From positions 55,267 to 119,266 of the forward strand of contig CANMVX010000007.1 of the NCBI GenBank assembly GCA_947501115.1: DNA of 64,000 nt. The letters run 5' to 3'. Origin of the DNA: Haliscomenobacteraceae bacterium (GTDB taxonomy: Bacteria; Bacteroidota; Bacteroidia; Chitinophagales; Saprospiraceae). A program made the translations under genes and the position numbers. Of the stretch, positions 53,156 to 60,907 are shown in pieces; within the stretch, counting starts at the first letter, position 1, and every line of letters begins with the position of its first letter. The notes below the pieces were generated by a model. That model had not been told where the DNA came from, did not search any database, and worked only from the letters and a program-made list of their open reading frames with translations.

Positions 53156-54088
53156 TCATCGATCATAATAGATATTCCCCATTTTTGCGATGTTGTATCC
53201 GGACAGGAGAAGTTGTTTTTTATAGGGGTGATTATTTTGGAGTAGTGGGTTGGTATGATTCAAATGAATAAAGTGGATTTTATTTTTTTCGATGAGGGGT
53301 AAATCTTTCCATCTTTCCATACTCTCAATGATAAAAGGATGGGGTATTTCAGACATATTTCTACCGGGTAATTCCAAGGCATTATAAAAAGTGCCATCTA
53401 AGAAAGAGTAATCAGTTTCGCTTATATATTTTTCAATCGAACGATCCCATTTTTCCCATTTATCAATGTCGGGTAAATAAAAGAAGGATTTTACATTGCC
53501 TTTGACAATAAAACCGGCTGTTTCAGAAAATTCATCCCTATGAGGTACTTTAATGGCCGTTACTTCAAACCAATCGGCTATTTGAATAGGTACATCTGCT
53601 TCCAGAGGGATTAATTGAATGTTTTTTAATTCCACCAATTGTTTCCAGGGCCCATGTTCAGATAAATATTTGTGCATACGCGGAAGCGCAAAAACGGGAA
53701 TATTTTTCGTTCCCATCACTTCTCTACCCAAATGCGTGAGTCCGGTATAATGTCCTATGTGTGCATGCGTTAGAAAAATACCAGCCAGTTCGACGTTATA
53801 TTTCTCCGATAAATAATGCATTTGTTCAGGCATATCAGGTGTAGCATCAAATAACCAGTATTTTTTTCGAATTGGGTCAACCCAGGCAACACAACTCACA
53901 AATTCCCTTTTGTTTAGATTAATCCAACTTTTTTCACAACACGATTTTTTGCAGCCTGCCTGAGGAAAACCTCCATCTTGTGCAACACCTAAAACAACTA
54001 AAAATGATTCTTTATCCTGTCCTGTGGTTTGGTTGGGAAATAAAATAGTGACAATAAAATATAGTAATAATAGGATTTGGTGCCGCAT
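53156..54088 (-). CDS. Exported PqqB-like metallo-beta-lactamase-fold protein
   Basis: 310 aa with a signal peptide (to about residue 23). VVLGVAQDGGFPQAGC and CEKSW near the N-terminus are PqqB-like. The metal motif is THAHIGHYTG, so the Asp of the usual HxHxDH is Gly. PHRDEFSETAGF and FIHLNHTNP are the later ligand regions. It is a stand-alone exported member with no other pqq genes nearby, so a role in cofactor synthesis is unlikely. Function unknown, perhaps a hydrolase. Confidence 0.83.
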   Translation of the reverse strand: MRHQILLLLYFIVTILFPNQTTGQDKESFLVVLGVAQDGGFPQAGCKKSCCEKSWINLNKREFVSCVAWVDPIRKKYWLFDATPDMPEQMHYLSEKYNVELAGIFLTHAHIGHYTGLTHLGREVMGTKNIPVFALPRMHKYLSEHGPWKQLVELKNIQLIPLEADVPIQIADWFEVTAIKVPHRDEFSETAGFIVKGNVKSFFYLPDIDKWEKWDRSIEKYISETDYSFLDGTFYNALELPGRNMSEIPHPFIIESMERWKDLPLIEKNKIHFIHLNHTNPLLQNNHPYKKQLLLSGYNIAKMGNIYYDR

Positions 54089-54132
54089 TTTTCGTATTTT
54101 TCATGAATATAAATACGCAAATTGAATAAACC

Positions 54133-55041
54133 ATGTTTATAAGGCCCCTATTTTTATTTATGATGGGTAGTTTACTCTCTCACGGATCGCTTTCAGGTCA
54201 AAAGGAATTTCCATTATACACTGGAAACATACCTTATTCCCTGCCAGTAGAGAGTCAGGAGGAGATAGAAACCAGACCTGACGGTATCCGTTTTTTTCGA
54301 AAAACGGCTGTTCCAATCCTTACTTTGTTTCAGCCTGAAAATGCAAATGGTCAGGCAGTATTAGTTCTACCAGGCGGTGGATATTCAGGTACTGCTTTTG
54401 ATCACGAAGGTATTGATGTAGCTAAATTTTTAAATAAACATGGGATTACTGCAATTATACTCAGATATAGGATTCCAAATGACAAGTATTGTACTCAAAA
54501 GCATCTGGCACCCTTAAGAGATGCATTGGAAGGAATCAGGTATATTAGGAGTAAATCGGAAGAGTTAAAATTAAATAAGAACAGGATAGGGGTTATGGGT
54601 TTCTCTGCCGGTGGACATTTAGCAGCCACGACATCCACTTTATTTGATAAAAATATGGTTGACATTCCCATAGATAATATTTCCGGAAGACCCGATTTTA
54701 GTATCCTTATTTATCCGGTGATTGCCTTTACAGAACCATTCATGCACGCTGGATCCAGACGTAATTTACTCGGGGAAAAACCAGATTCAACGTTGATTAA
54801 TGCGTTTTCCCCCGAAAAGCAAATAACGGCTAATACTCCTCCCGCTTTTCTTGTGCACGCAGCAGATGATAAAACCGTTTCTGTTCAAAATAGTATTTTG
54901 TATTACCAGGCCGCCATTTCGCACGGATTAAAGGCAGAAATGCATCTCTATCCGGAAGGTGGCCACGGATTTGGTCTGAAAAATAAAACAACTGCTGATT
55001 ATTGGCCAGATCGTCTTATTCATTGGCTGGCAAAATATTGA
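54133..55041 (+). CDS. Exported alpha/beta hydrolase (acetyl-xylan-esterase-like)
   Basis: 302 aa with a signal peptide (to about residue 22). The oxyanion region VLPGGGYSGTAFDHEG (about 78), nucleophile elbow GFSAGGHLAA (about 155), Asp in VHAADDKTV, and His in GGHGFGLKN make a complete triad. It is of the type that removes acetyl groups from plant polysaccharides. It stands alone; the GH32 and CBM9-like genes are far off. Confidence 0.9.
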   Translation: MFIRPLFLFMMGSLLSHGSLSGQKEFPLYTGNIPYSLPVESQEEIETRPDGIRFFRKTAVPILTLFQPENANGQAVLVLPGGGYSGTAFDHEGIDVAKFLNKHGITAIILRYRIPNDKYCTQKHLAPLRDALEGIRYIRSKSEELKLNKNRIGVMGFSAGGHLAATTSTLFDKNMVDIPIDNISGRPDFSILIYPVIAFTEPFMHAGSRRNLLGEKPDSTLINAFSPEKQITANTPPAFLVHAADDKTVSVQNSILYYQAAISHGLKAEMHLYPEGGHGFGLKNKTTADYWPDRLIHWLAKY

Positions 55042-55050
55042 TACCTGACG

Positions 55051-55090
55051 AAAAAAGGTAACCGCAAAGTCCTGCCCATACACCAAGTTC
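55051..55090. repeat. Left direct repeat of the type III RM ruin
   Basis: AAAAAAGGTAACCGCAAAGT followed by CCTGCCCATACACCAAGTTC. It matches 56858-56898 in the same orientation with about 80 percent identity by eye. The two bracket the rhuM/res remnants. Confidence 0.65.
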
Positions 55091-55191
55091 TAAGCACCAA
55101 CGCACCCAATACCACCCATCACACTAACCGTTGACACTGAGATAACGTTGGACTTTATGGTTAATAATCCATGTTGAAAAAGTAACTTTGA

Positions 55192-55260
55192 GTGCGGAAA
55201 TTGAAAATCAATACTGTTTTGCAAATGAGAGATGCAGGTCTAGAATTTAAAACGGTGTAA
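55192..55260 (+). pseudogene. C-terminal tail of a lost gene, probably a type III mod
   Basis: An open frame of 22 codons ends INTVLQMRDAGLEFKTV and stops 2 bp before the rhuM ATG, as an operon partner would. The upstream frame has stops. The usual neighbour of rhuM in type III RM operons is the methyltransferase mod, and the tail has the expected style, but 22 residues do not prove it. Confidence 0.4.
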
Positions 55261-55262
55261 TT

Positions 55263-56264
55263 ATGGAGAATAATAGTATTTTAATATATCAATCTGCAGA
55301 TGGGAAAATAGCAGTAGATACTACTTACGAAGCCGAAAACTTATGGTTATCGCAAAAATTGATGGCTACATTATTTGAATGTACGCCAGAAAATATTTTA
55401 ATACATATTAAAAATATATATGAAACTGCGGAGTTAGAAGAAAGCGCAACTACTAAGGATTTTTTAGTAGTTCAAAAAGAAGGAAATAGGGACGTAAAAC
55501 GAAACATTAAACATTACAATTTAGATTTAATTATTTCAGTAGGTTATAGAGTAAATTCTTTTCGTGGTACACAGTTCCGTATTTGGGCAACCCAAAGGTT
55601 AAAAGAATACCTTTTGCAAGGGTTTATACTGAACGAAGAAAAATTAAAATCGGGCAAGTCAACGGAATATTTTGATAAATTACAAAGTAAGCTAAGAGAA
55701 ATAAGATTATCTGAAAGACTTTTTTATCAAAAAGTAAAAGATATATACACCACCAGCATTGACTACAACCCAAAAGATGAAAAAACGGCAGCTTTTTTTG
55801 CGGTGGTTCAAAATAAACTGCTTTGGGCAATCAGTCAAAAAACAGCAGCAGAATTAGTTTATTACAGAGTAGATATTGCATTGCCCTTTTTAGGAATGCA
55901 ATCTTATGACAAAAAAGAAGTAAGTAAAATAAGTTCTGCTGATGTAATTACAGCTAAAAATTATTTGAATGATGATGAGATGAAAAGTTTAGAACTTTTG
56001 GTGGAGCAATATCTGGCATTTGCAGAAAGTATGGCACAATCCAAAATAGTAATGACAATGAATGATTGGATACAAAAATTGGAAATGATTTTGCAAATGA
56101 ACGGAAGAGAAATATTGCAAGGCTATGGAAAAATATCTCATAAATTGGCGGAGGAAAAAGTCAAGAAAATTTATGGTATTTTTAACCAGGAACAAAAAAA
56201 AATAGAATATTCCAAGAGCTTGAAAGAAATAGTAGCGGATATTAAAAAATTGAGGAAAGAATAA
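55263..56264 (+). CDS. RhuM-family protein
   Basis: 333 aa, intact. The N-terminal half is the RhuM signature: WLSQKLMATLFECTPENILIHIKNIYE, GNRDVKRNIKHYNLDLIISVGYRV and FRGTQFRIWATQRLKEYLLQGF. The C-terminal half is helical and charged. RhuM proteins have no settled function; they often sit in type III RM operons between mod and res, and here both partners are reduced to scraps. Persistence of an intact frame in a dead locus may mean it is recent or selected. Confidence 0.88.
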   Translation: MENNSILIYQSADGKIAVDTTYEAENLWLSQKLMATLFECTPENILIHIKNIYETAELEESATTKDFLVVQKEGNRDVKRNIKHYNLDLIISVGYRVNSFRGTQFRIWATQRLKEYLLQGFILNEEKLKSGKSTEYFDKLQSKLREIRLSERLFYQKVKDIYTTSIDYNPKDEKTAAFFAVVQNKLLWAISQKTAAELVYYRVDIALPFLGMQSYDKKEVSKISSADVITAKNYLNDDEMKSLELLVEQYLAFAESMAQSKIVMTMNDWIQKLEMILQMNGREILQGYGKISHKLAEEKVKKIYGIFNQEQKKIEYSKSLKEIVADIKKLRKE

Positions 56265-56267
56265 AAT

Positions 56268-56802
56268 TAACGTTTGAAGCCGACTTGCCATTTCAACAAG
56301 ATGCCATTAAATCTATCACATATTTAGTGAATAGCAACCTATGGAAAACCTCAATTCCATCCAAACTAACAACGAAGTAAAAATTTCTACAAGTTTAGAC
56401 GGCTCAAATTTTTCGGTAGAAATGGAAACAGGCACTGCTAAAACTTATTTGTATCTGCGAACAATTTATTCAGCGTTTATCTCTTTGGATTCAGGTGTAG
56501 AAAGTCAATTTGCAAAAGACTGTGAAAGATGCGACCAAATAAAATTTTATTTTAAATTGTCAAAATGGTTTAAAACTCCGACACCGATTAGAAACTATAA
56601 TCCCGATTGGGCAACTGTATTTGAAGACGATAAGAAAATATACTTTGTAGCAGAGACAAAAGACACAGGAACGACAATGGTGGACTTGACAAAATTAATT
56701 GCAGACGAATAAATGAAAGTTAAATGTGGTAAAGCACATTTCAACGAATTTGACGACTTGGAATATAAAGTAGTAAACAAAGTAGGACAACTTTTAGAAT
56801 AA
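56268..56802 (+). pseudogene. Ruin of a type III restriction endonuclease (res)
   Basis: Three scraps of one protein family lie in order. At 56274-56320, FEADLPFQQDAIKSI is the start of a Res subunit. At 56341-56712 a 123-aa frame joins a Walker A region (FSVEMETGTAKTYLYLRTIY, where GTGKT is expected) directly to the C-terminal nuclease core (TPIRNYNPDWATVFEDDKKI, then YFVAETKD). After a TAA, the same frame continues KVKCGKAHFNEF to 56802, the Res C-terminus. So there is a large internal deletion, a frame change after the first scrap, and an in-frame stop. It cannot be functional. Confidence 0.82.
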
Positions 56803-56857
56803 GCCAACGGATCTGGTAGCACATTTGCATTTTTTGCCAACTCACCAAAGACACCAT

Positions 56858-56898
56858 AAAAAAGGGTAACCGCAAGGGCCGCCCATACACTAAGTACC
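56858..56898. repeat. Right direct repeat of the type III RM ruin
   Basis: AAAAAAGGGTAACCGCAAGG followed by GCCGCCCATACACTAAGTACC; partner of 55051-55090. Confidence 0.65.
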
Positions 56899-56997
56899 AG
56901 GTACTTTTTTTAGCTGCTATTAAAATGAGTAAATAGCTTGTAAAAATTTGCCTTTTCCTTGTTTTTTTTGGATATTGTACTCAATACCATATTATTT

Positions 56998-58443
56998 ATG
57001 AAGAAGACCCTGTTTTTCCTGATTAGTTCGTGTCTTTTTGTGAATCTTGCTTTGGGGCAGTTCCAACAGGGTCTGAGGATGGGGAAATATACCAGCCTTT
57101 ATCAAATGATGCTTAATCCTGCAGCCGCACCTGAAGGTACGGCATTCAATTTGATTCAAGGTGGCGTTTTTGCAAACAATAATATGTTAGGAGTTAGTAA
57201 TGCCAATGCATTTCAGTTACTTCCCCGACAAAACGGGCTGGTTATAAACTATCCACGGGGTAGAGTCAAATATCCTGACAATTTTACTGGCACCCCAGAC
57301 ACGTTGGAAGGTTTTTTTCAGGATTCGCTGAAAAATCAGTGGGCTTATGGCTCTTTTGTATTAGAAGGTCCTTCAGCAATAGTGGCCATAAATGAAAATT
57401 TTTCGGTTGGATTAGGATTTCGGGTGAAAGGAAATATAGGTGCTTTTAAGATTCCGCCAGGAATGATACCTTTTACGCATGCTGAACAAGCCTTTTTTTC
57501 TACCTATCAGATAGGCCCTTTTAATTTGAGTGGCGCCGTATATACTGAAATTCCTCTCACCCTGAATATCAAAAAAATAGTTGGCTTTAATGTCCTTTCT
57601 GTAGGTACTGCCGTGAAGTTTATTTTGCCGATGATGTCCGCTTTTGTTGACAGTAAAACGGATCTGAATATTTCTCAACGACCAAATAACAATTTTAATT
57701 TATCCAATGTGGATGGCGATATGGGTTTCTCCGTTTGGTCAAGAAATCCTATAAATGGGGGTATTAGAAAATCATTGAATGGTTTTGGAATGGGATTGGA
57801 TATTGGTGCTCGTTTGGCGGAGGGGGAAGGTAGGTGGTTTGTTGGTGCCGCACTTAACGATATTGGGTATATTGGTTTTAATTCAAATACTACGACGTAT
57901 AAAGTAACTTCAAGCGGGGTTTCTTTGCACGATGGTTCAGATTATATAAGTGCCATATCGAAGGGAAATGTAATTCAAGCGGGAAACTTACTGAGCACAG
58001 ATATTTTGGGTAGTTCATTGGCGGGCGTAACGGGAAGTAATTTTAATATGTTGCTGCCAACATCCTTCAATTTTCAAGGTGGCTTCTCCGTTGGGAACTC
58101 TTTCTTTATCTCTTCTTTTGCAAATATTCCCCTCCTGAAGGCTATTAAAAATATTCAATCCATAGAAACCGTTATGGTAATGCCTTCTTGGGAATCAGGT
58201 TTTTGGGCTGTCAAAATACCTCTAACTTTAACCAATAGACAGCTGTTTTCCACCGGTTTGGCACTTCGGGCAGGTCCATTGACCATTGGTTCGGATAATA
58301 TAAAGAATTGGGTGACAAAATCGTCCTTTACAGGATCTGATGTTTATTTTGCTTTGCAACTTCCCCTATTTTACGGTAATAATAAACAAAGTAAAGGAAG
58401 CGGTGGAAAAAATAGTAATCTTTTCCGTTGTTATTCCTTTTAA
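56998..58443 (+). CDS. Outer-membrane protein, DUF5723-like
   Basis: 481 aa from the ATG at 56998; the longer frame adds a non-signal stretch. A signal peptide (to about residue 20) is followed by YQMMLNPAAAPEG and long beta strands with SVGLGFRVKGNIG, GFGMGLDIGARLAEGEGRWF and VGAALNDIGYIGFN. This matches the DUF5723 barrel type of Bacteroidota. It precedes scpB by 15 bp and is likely cotranscribed. Function unknown. Confidence 0.82.
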   Translation: MKKTLFFLISSCLFVNLALGQFQQGLRMGKYTSLYQMMLNPAAAPEGTAFNLIQGGVFANNNMLGVSNANAFQLLPRQNGLVINYPRGRVKYPDNFTGTPDTLEGFFQDSLKNQWAYGSFVLEGPSAIVAINENFSVGLGFRVKGNIGAFKIPPGMIPFTHAEQAFFSTYQIGPFNLSGAVYTEIPLTLNIKKIVGFNVLSVGTAVKFILPMMSAFVDSKTDLNISQRPNNNFNLSNVDGDMGFSVWSRNPINGGIRKSLNGFGMGLDIGARLAEGEGRWFVGAALNDIGYIGFNSNTTTYKVTSSGVSLHDGSDYISAISKGNVIQAGNLLSTDILGSSLAGVTGSNFNMLLPTSFNFQGGFSVGNSFFISSFANIPLLKAIKNIQSIETVMVMPSWESGFWAVKIPLTLTNRQLFSTGLALRAGPLTIGSDNIKNWVTKSSFTGSDVYFALQLPLFYGNNKQSKGSGGKNSNLFRCYSF

Positions 58444-58458
58444 TTAAAATTTTTCACA

Positions 58459-59031
58459 TTGGAATATATTTCACAACACATTGAAGCACTGATTTTTGCA
58501 GCTGATCAGCCAATTAGTATAGAGGATATTCAAGGTTGTTTGGAAGAAGTGTTCGGGTTGGCGCTCTCAGAAGAGGAGGTAATGAGTAGAATTGAAGAAA
58601 TTTCAATTCGTTTTGTGAATGACTCCTTTTCCTTTGAACTGATTCAATCGGGAAACTGTTTTCAGTTTTTAACTAAACCTACTTTTCATGGTACCTTAAA
58701 TGTATTTCTTAGGAATAAAACAAGGAAAAAACTTTCAAAGGCTTCCTTAGAAACGCTCTCTATCATTGCTTATAAACAACCTGTAAGTAAATTGGAATTG
58801 GAAAGAATCAGAGGCGTTAATTGTGATTATGCCGTGCAGAAGTTACTTGAAAAGGAGCTGATTCTTATTTCGGGAAGAAGTGAAGGCCCTGGAAGACCAT
58901 TGTTATATGCCACGGGTGAAAAATTCTTACATTATTTTGGTATTAACAGTTTGAAAGAGCTTCCCCTTCCTAAAGAATTTAGAGAACATGAATTTACAGC
59001 GGGTGAGGAATCAGATTTTTCGGAAAATTAA
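58459..59031 (+). CDS. scpB: Segregation and condensation protein B
   Basis: 190 aa. The start is a TTG at 58459; no in-frame ATG lies upstream and MEYISQHIEALIFAADQPIS is the family N-terminus. Two winged-helix domains follow, with LSKASLETLSIIAYKQPVSK and the conserved RIRGVNCDYAVQKLLEKELI, then GRSEGPGRPLLYATGEKFL. It works with SMC and ScpA in chromosome segregation. scpA is not in the window. It precedes the DUF2480 gene by 8 bp. Confidence 0.95.
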   Translation: MEYISQHIEALIFAADQPISIEDIQGCLEEVFGLALSEEEVMSRIEEISIRFVNDSFSFELIQSGNCFQFLTKPTFHGTLNVFLRNKTRKKLSKASLETLSIIAYKQPVSKLELERIRGVNCDYAVQKLLEKELILISGRSEGPGRPLLYATGEKFLHYFGINSLKELPLPKEFREHEFTAGEESDFSEN

Positions 59032-59039
59032 TACGTAAT

Positions 59040-59555
59040 ATGGAATCAACATTAGTTAATAAGGTGGTAAATAGTGGATTATTCACTATTGATTTAGAAA
59101 AATTTTACCCGGAGGGTGATTTCATTTATTTTGATATAAAGGATTTTCTTTTTCAAGGGTTAATTTTAAAGGAGAAAGATTTTAGAACAGCATTAAAAGA
59201 CATTGACTGGGCTGTATATAAGGATAAAAACCTGCTTATTGTTTGTTCTGTAGATGCCATTTTACCTTTATGGTCCTTTATGTTGGTCGCTGCCTATGCC
59301 GCACCTTATGCAAAAGCTATTTTTCAGGGCGATAAGGATACTTTTCTTTCAGCCCATTATGATAAGGTAATTTCTCAATGGAATAAGGAGGATTATGAGG
59401 ACAAAAAAATGGTTCTGAAGGGTTGTAGTGAAAAAGCGGTACCTGCTTCTGCTTATACGGCCGCGGTACAATTTTTACAGCCCATAGCATCAAGTATTTT
59501 CTTTGGCGAACCTTGCTCAACGGTGCCTATTTACAAAAAAGCAAAAGATATTTAG
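59040..59555 (+). CDS. DUF2480 family protein
   Basis: 171 aa. VNKVVNSGLFTIDLEKFYPEG, FDIKDFLFQGLILKEKDFR and the hydrophobic LPLWSFMLVAAYAAPYA are the DUF2480 pattern, restricted largely to Bacteroidota. There is no signal peptide. It sits 8 bp after scpB and 3 bp before the lytic transglycosylase in a tight operon. Function unknown. Confidence 0.88.
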   Translation: MESTLVNKVVNSGLFTIDLEKFYPEGDFIYFDIKDFLFQGLILKEKDFRTALKDIDWAVYKDKNLLIVCSVDAILPLWSFMLVAAYAAPYAKAIFQGDKDTFLSAHYDKVISQWNKEDYEDKKMVLKGCSEKAVPASAYTAAVQFLQPIASSIFFGEPCSTVPIYKKAKDI

Positions 59556-59558
59556 ACT

Positions 59559-60479
59559 ATGAAAGAGAATAAATTTTTACAACCTATAAAATGGTCTCTC
59601 ATGATTTTGGGAGCCATTTCCGGTATTTTTTTTATTTTTTCCTTTGTGACCAATATCGACCTGGGAGAGAATAAAGCGGCAGAACCGGCGATGGTTATCA
59701 GGTCAATAACATTACAGGATGAATATTCCTTTGCTGGTGAGAAATTAACCATCGAGGATTGGGATATTCGTGAACGACTTGAAAGAGAGTTATACGCTAA
59801 TGTTTTTCAACATTCCAGTACGATTATCGCTATCAAGCGCTCTATGAGGTATTTTCCAATGATAGAAAAAAAATTGTCTGAACATGGCCTACCTTCCGAT
59901 CTTAAGTATATAGCTGTGGCAGAAAGTATGCTTTCTAATGCGGTCTCTTCGGCGGGTGCAAAAGGGGTATGGCAATTGATGAAACCTGTTTCCGAGTTCT
60001 ATGGGCTGGAAATTTCAGAAGAGGTAGACGAGAGGTATCATGTTGAAAAATCTACTGAAATTGCCTGTAAATATTTGAAGCACTTGCATAAAAGATTTGG
60101 AAACTGGTCGATGGCTGCTGCGGCTTACAATATTGGGGAAACCAGATTTAAAAAAGAGTTAGATTTTCAACGGGCGAAGAGCTATTTTGATATGCAGCTG
60201 AATGAAGAAACCTCAAGGTATGTTTTCAGATTGTTTGCTATAAAAGCCGTTTTAGAGGATCCCGAATATCACGGTTATCAGTTAAAAGGAGATAGTGGAT
60301 ATGCTCCTATTGAACCAACGAAAGTTATTACTGTGGCAAAACCTATTCCTGATTTAGGTTTGTTTGCCCAGGAAAATAACATTTCATATCGAAAATTGAA
60401 ATGGTTGAATCCATGGCTCATTGGCAAGCAATTAACAAATCCTTTGAAAAAGGAATACAATATTCGTTTAGTGGAATAG
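59559..60479 (+). CDS. Lytic transglycosylase with SLT domain
   Basis: 306 aa. One membrane segment (about 11-30) is followed by an SLT domain with catalytic Glu in AVAESMLSNAVSSAGAKGVW (about residue 127) and the supporting NIGETRFKKEL. The last 60 residues fit a LysM-like domain (ITVAKPIPDLGLFAQENN, NPWLIGKQLTNP). It cleaves peptidoglycan, like MltD. It is the last gene of the scpB-DUF2480 run. Confidence 0.92.
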   Translation: MKENKFLQPIKWSLMILGAISGIFFIFSFVTNIDLGENKAAEPAMVIRSITLQDEYSFAGEKLTIEDWDIRERLERELYANVFQHSSTIIAIKRSMRYFPMIEKKLSEHGLPSDLKYIAVAESMLSNAVSSAGAKGVWQLMKPVSEFYGLEISEEVDERYHVEKSTEIACKYLKHLHKRFGNWSMAAAAYNIGETRFKKELDFQRAKSYFDMQLNEETSRYVFRLFAIKAVLEDPEYHGYQLKGDSGYAPIEPTKVITVAKPIPDLGLFAQENNISYRKLKWLNPWLIGKQLTNPLKKEYNIRLVE

Positions 60480-60907
60480 TTTCATCGGATTAATTTTTGT
60501 GTTTTTCTAGGATTATGCCCGTTGAACATTAAATTTTTTACGATTGGTTTTATAGGTGAAATTTACCAATAACATCCGGTTTTGAATCAGGATTTACAGG
60601 ATTTTGAGGATTACTGTGAACGTATTCATTATAAACATAATGTTTATTCGTAAATGTATTCTTTCATATTAACTCCCAGGGGTATAGCTTTGCCATCTTT
60701 GGACTAATATTTTTAATGCATCCAGGCTTTTTAGATAGCCTCTTTAGATGTATAATGACCTTACTAAGATTTTCTGAAGAATAATTTTTTAGGATTTTAA
60801 CTAAATATAAAAGTGTCCCAGAAAAATATCATTCCATTATGAAATGATATTTAACGGGGACAAAACTAACTTGACCTATTTTTTTTTCAGTGTCACCGAA
60901 AGGATAG
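60480..60907. repeat. Gene-free stretch with repeat scrap and bipartite hairpin
   Basis: 428 bp. A lone copy of AATCAGGATTTACAGGATTT lies at about 60585-60612. At 60814-60862 TGTCCC pairs with GGGACA and, inside, AAATATCATT pairs with AATGATATTT around a 9-nt loop. The hairpin lies between the ends of two convergent genes and may serve as a terminator. Nothing else was seen. Confidence 0.7.

Noticed and set aside
52867..53271. 134-aa plus-strand frame
   Set aside because: It runs through the parS-like and palindrome repeats and into the antisense of the metallo-beta-lactamase gene; composition is not protein-like.
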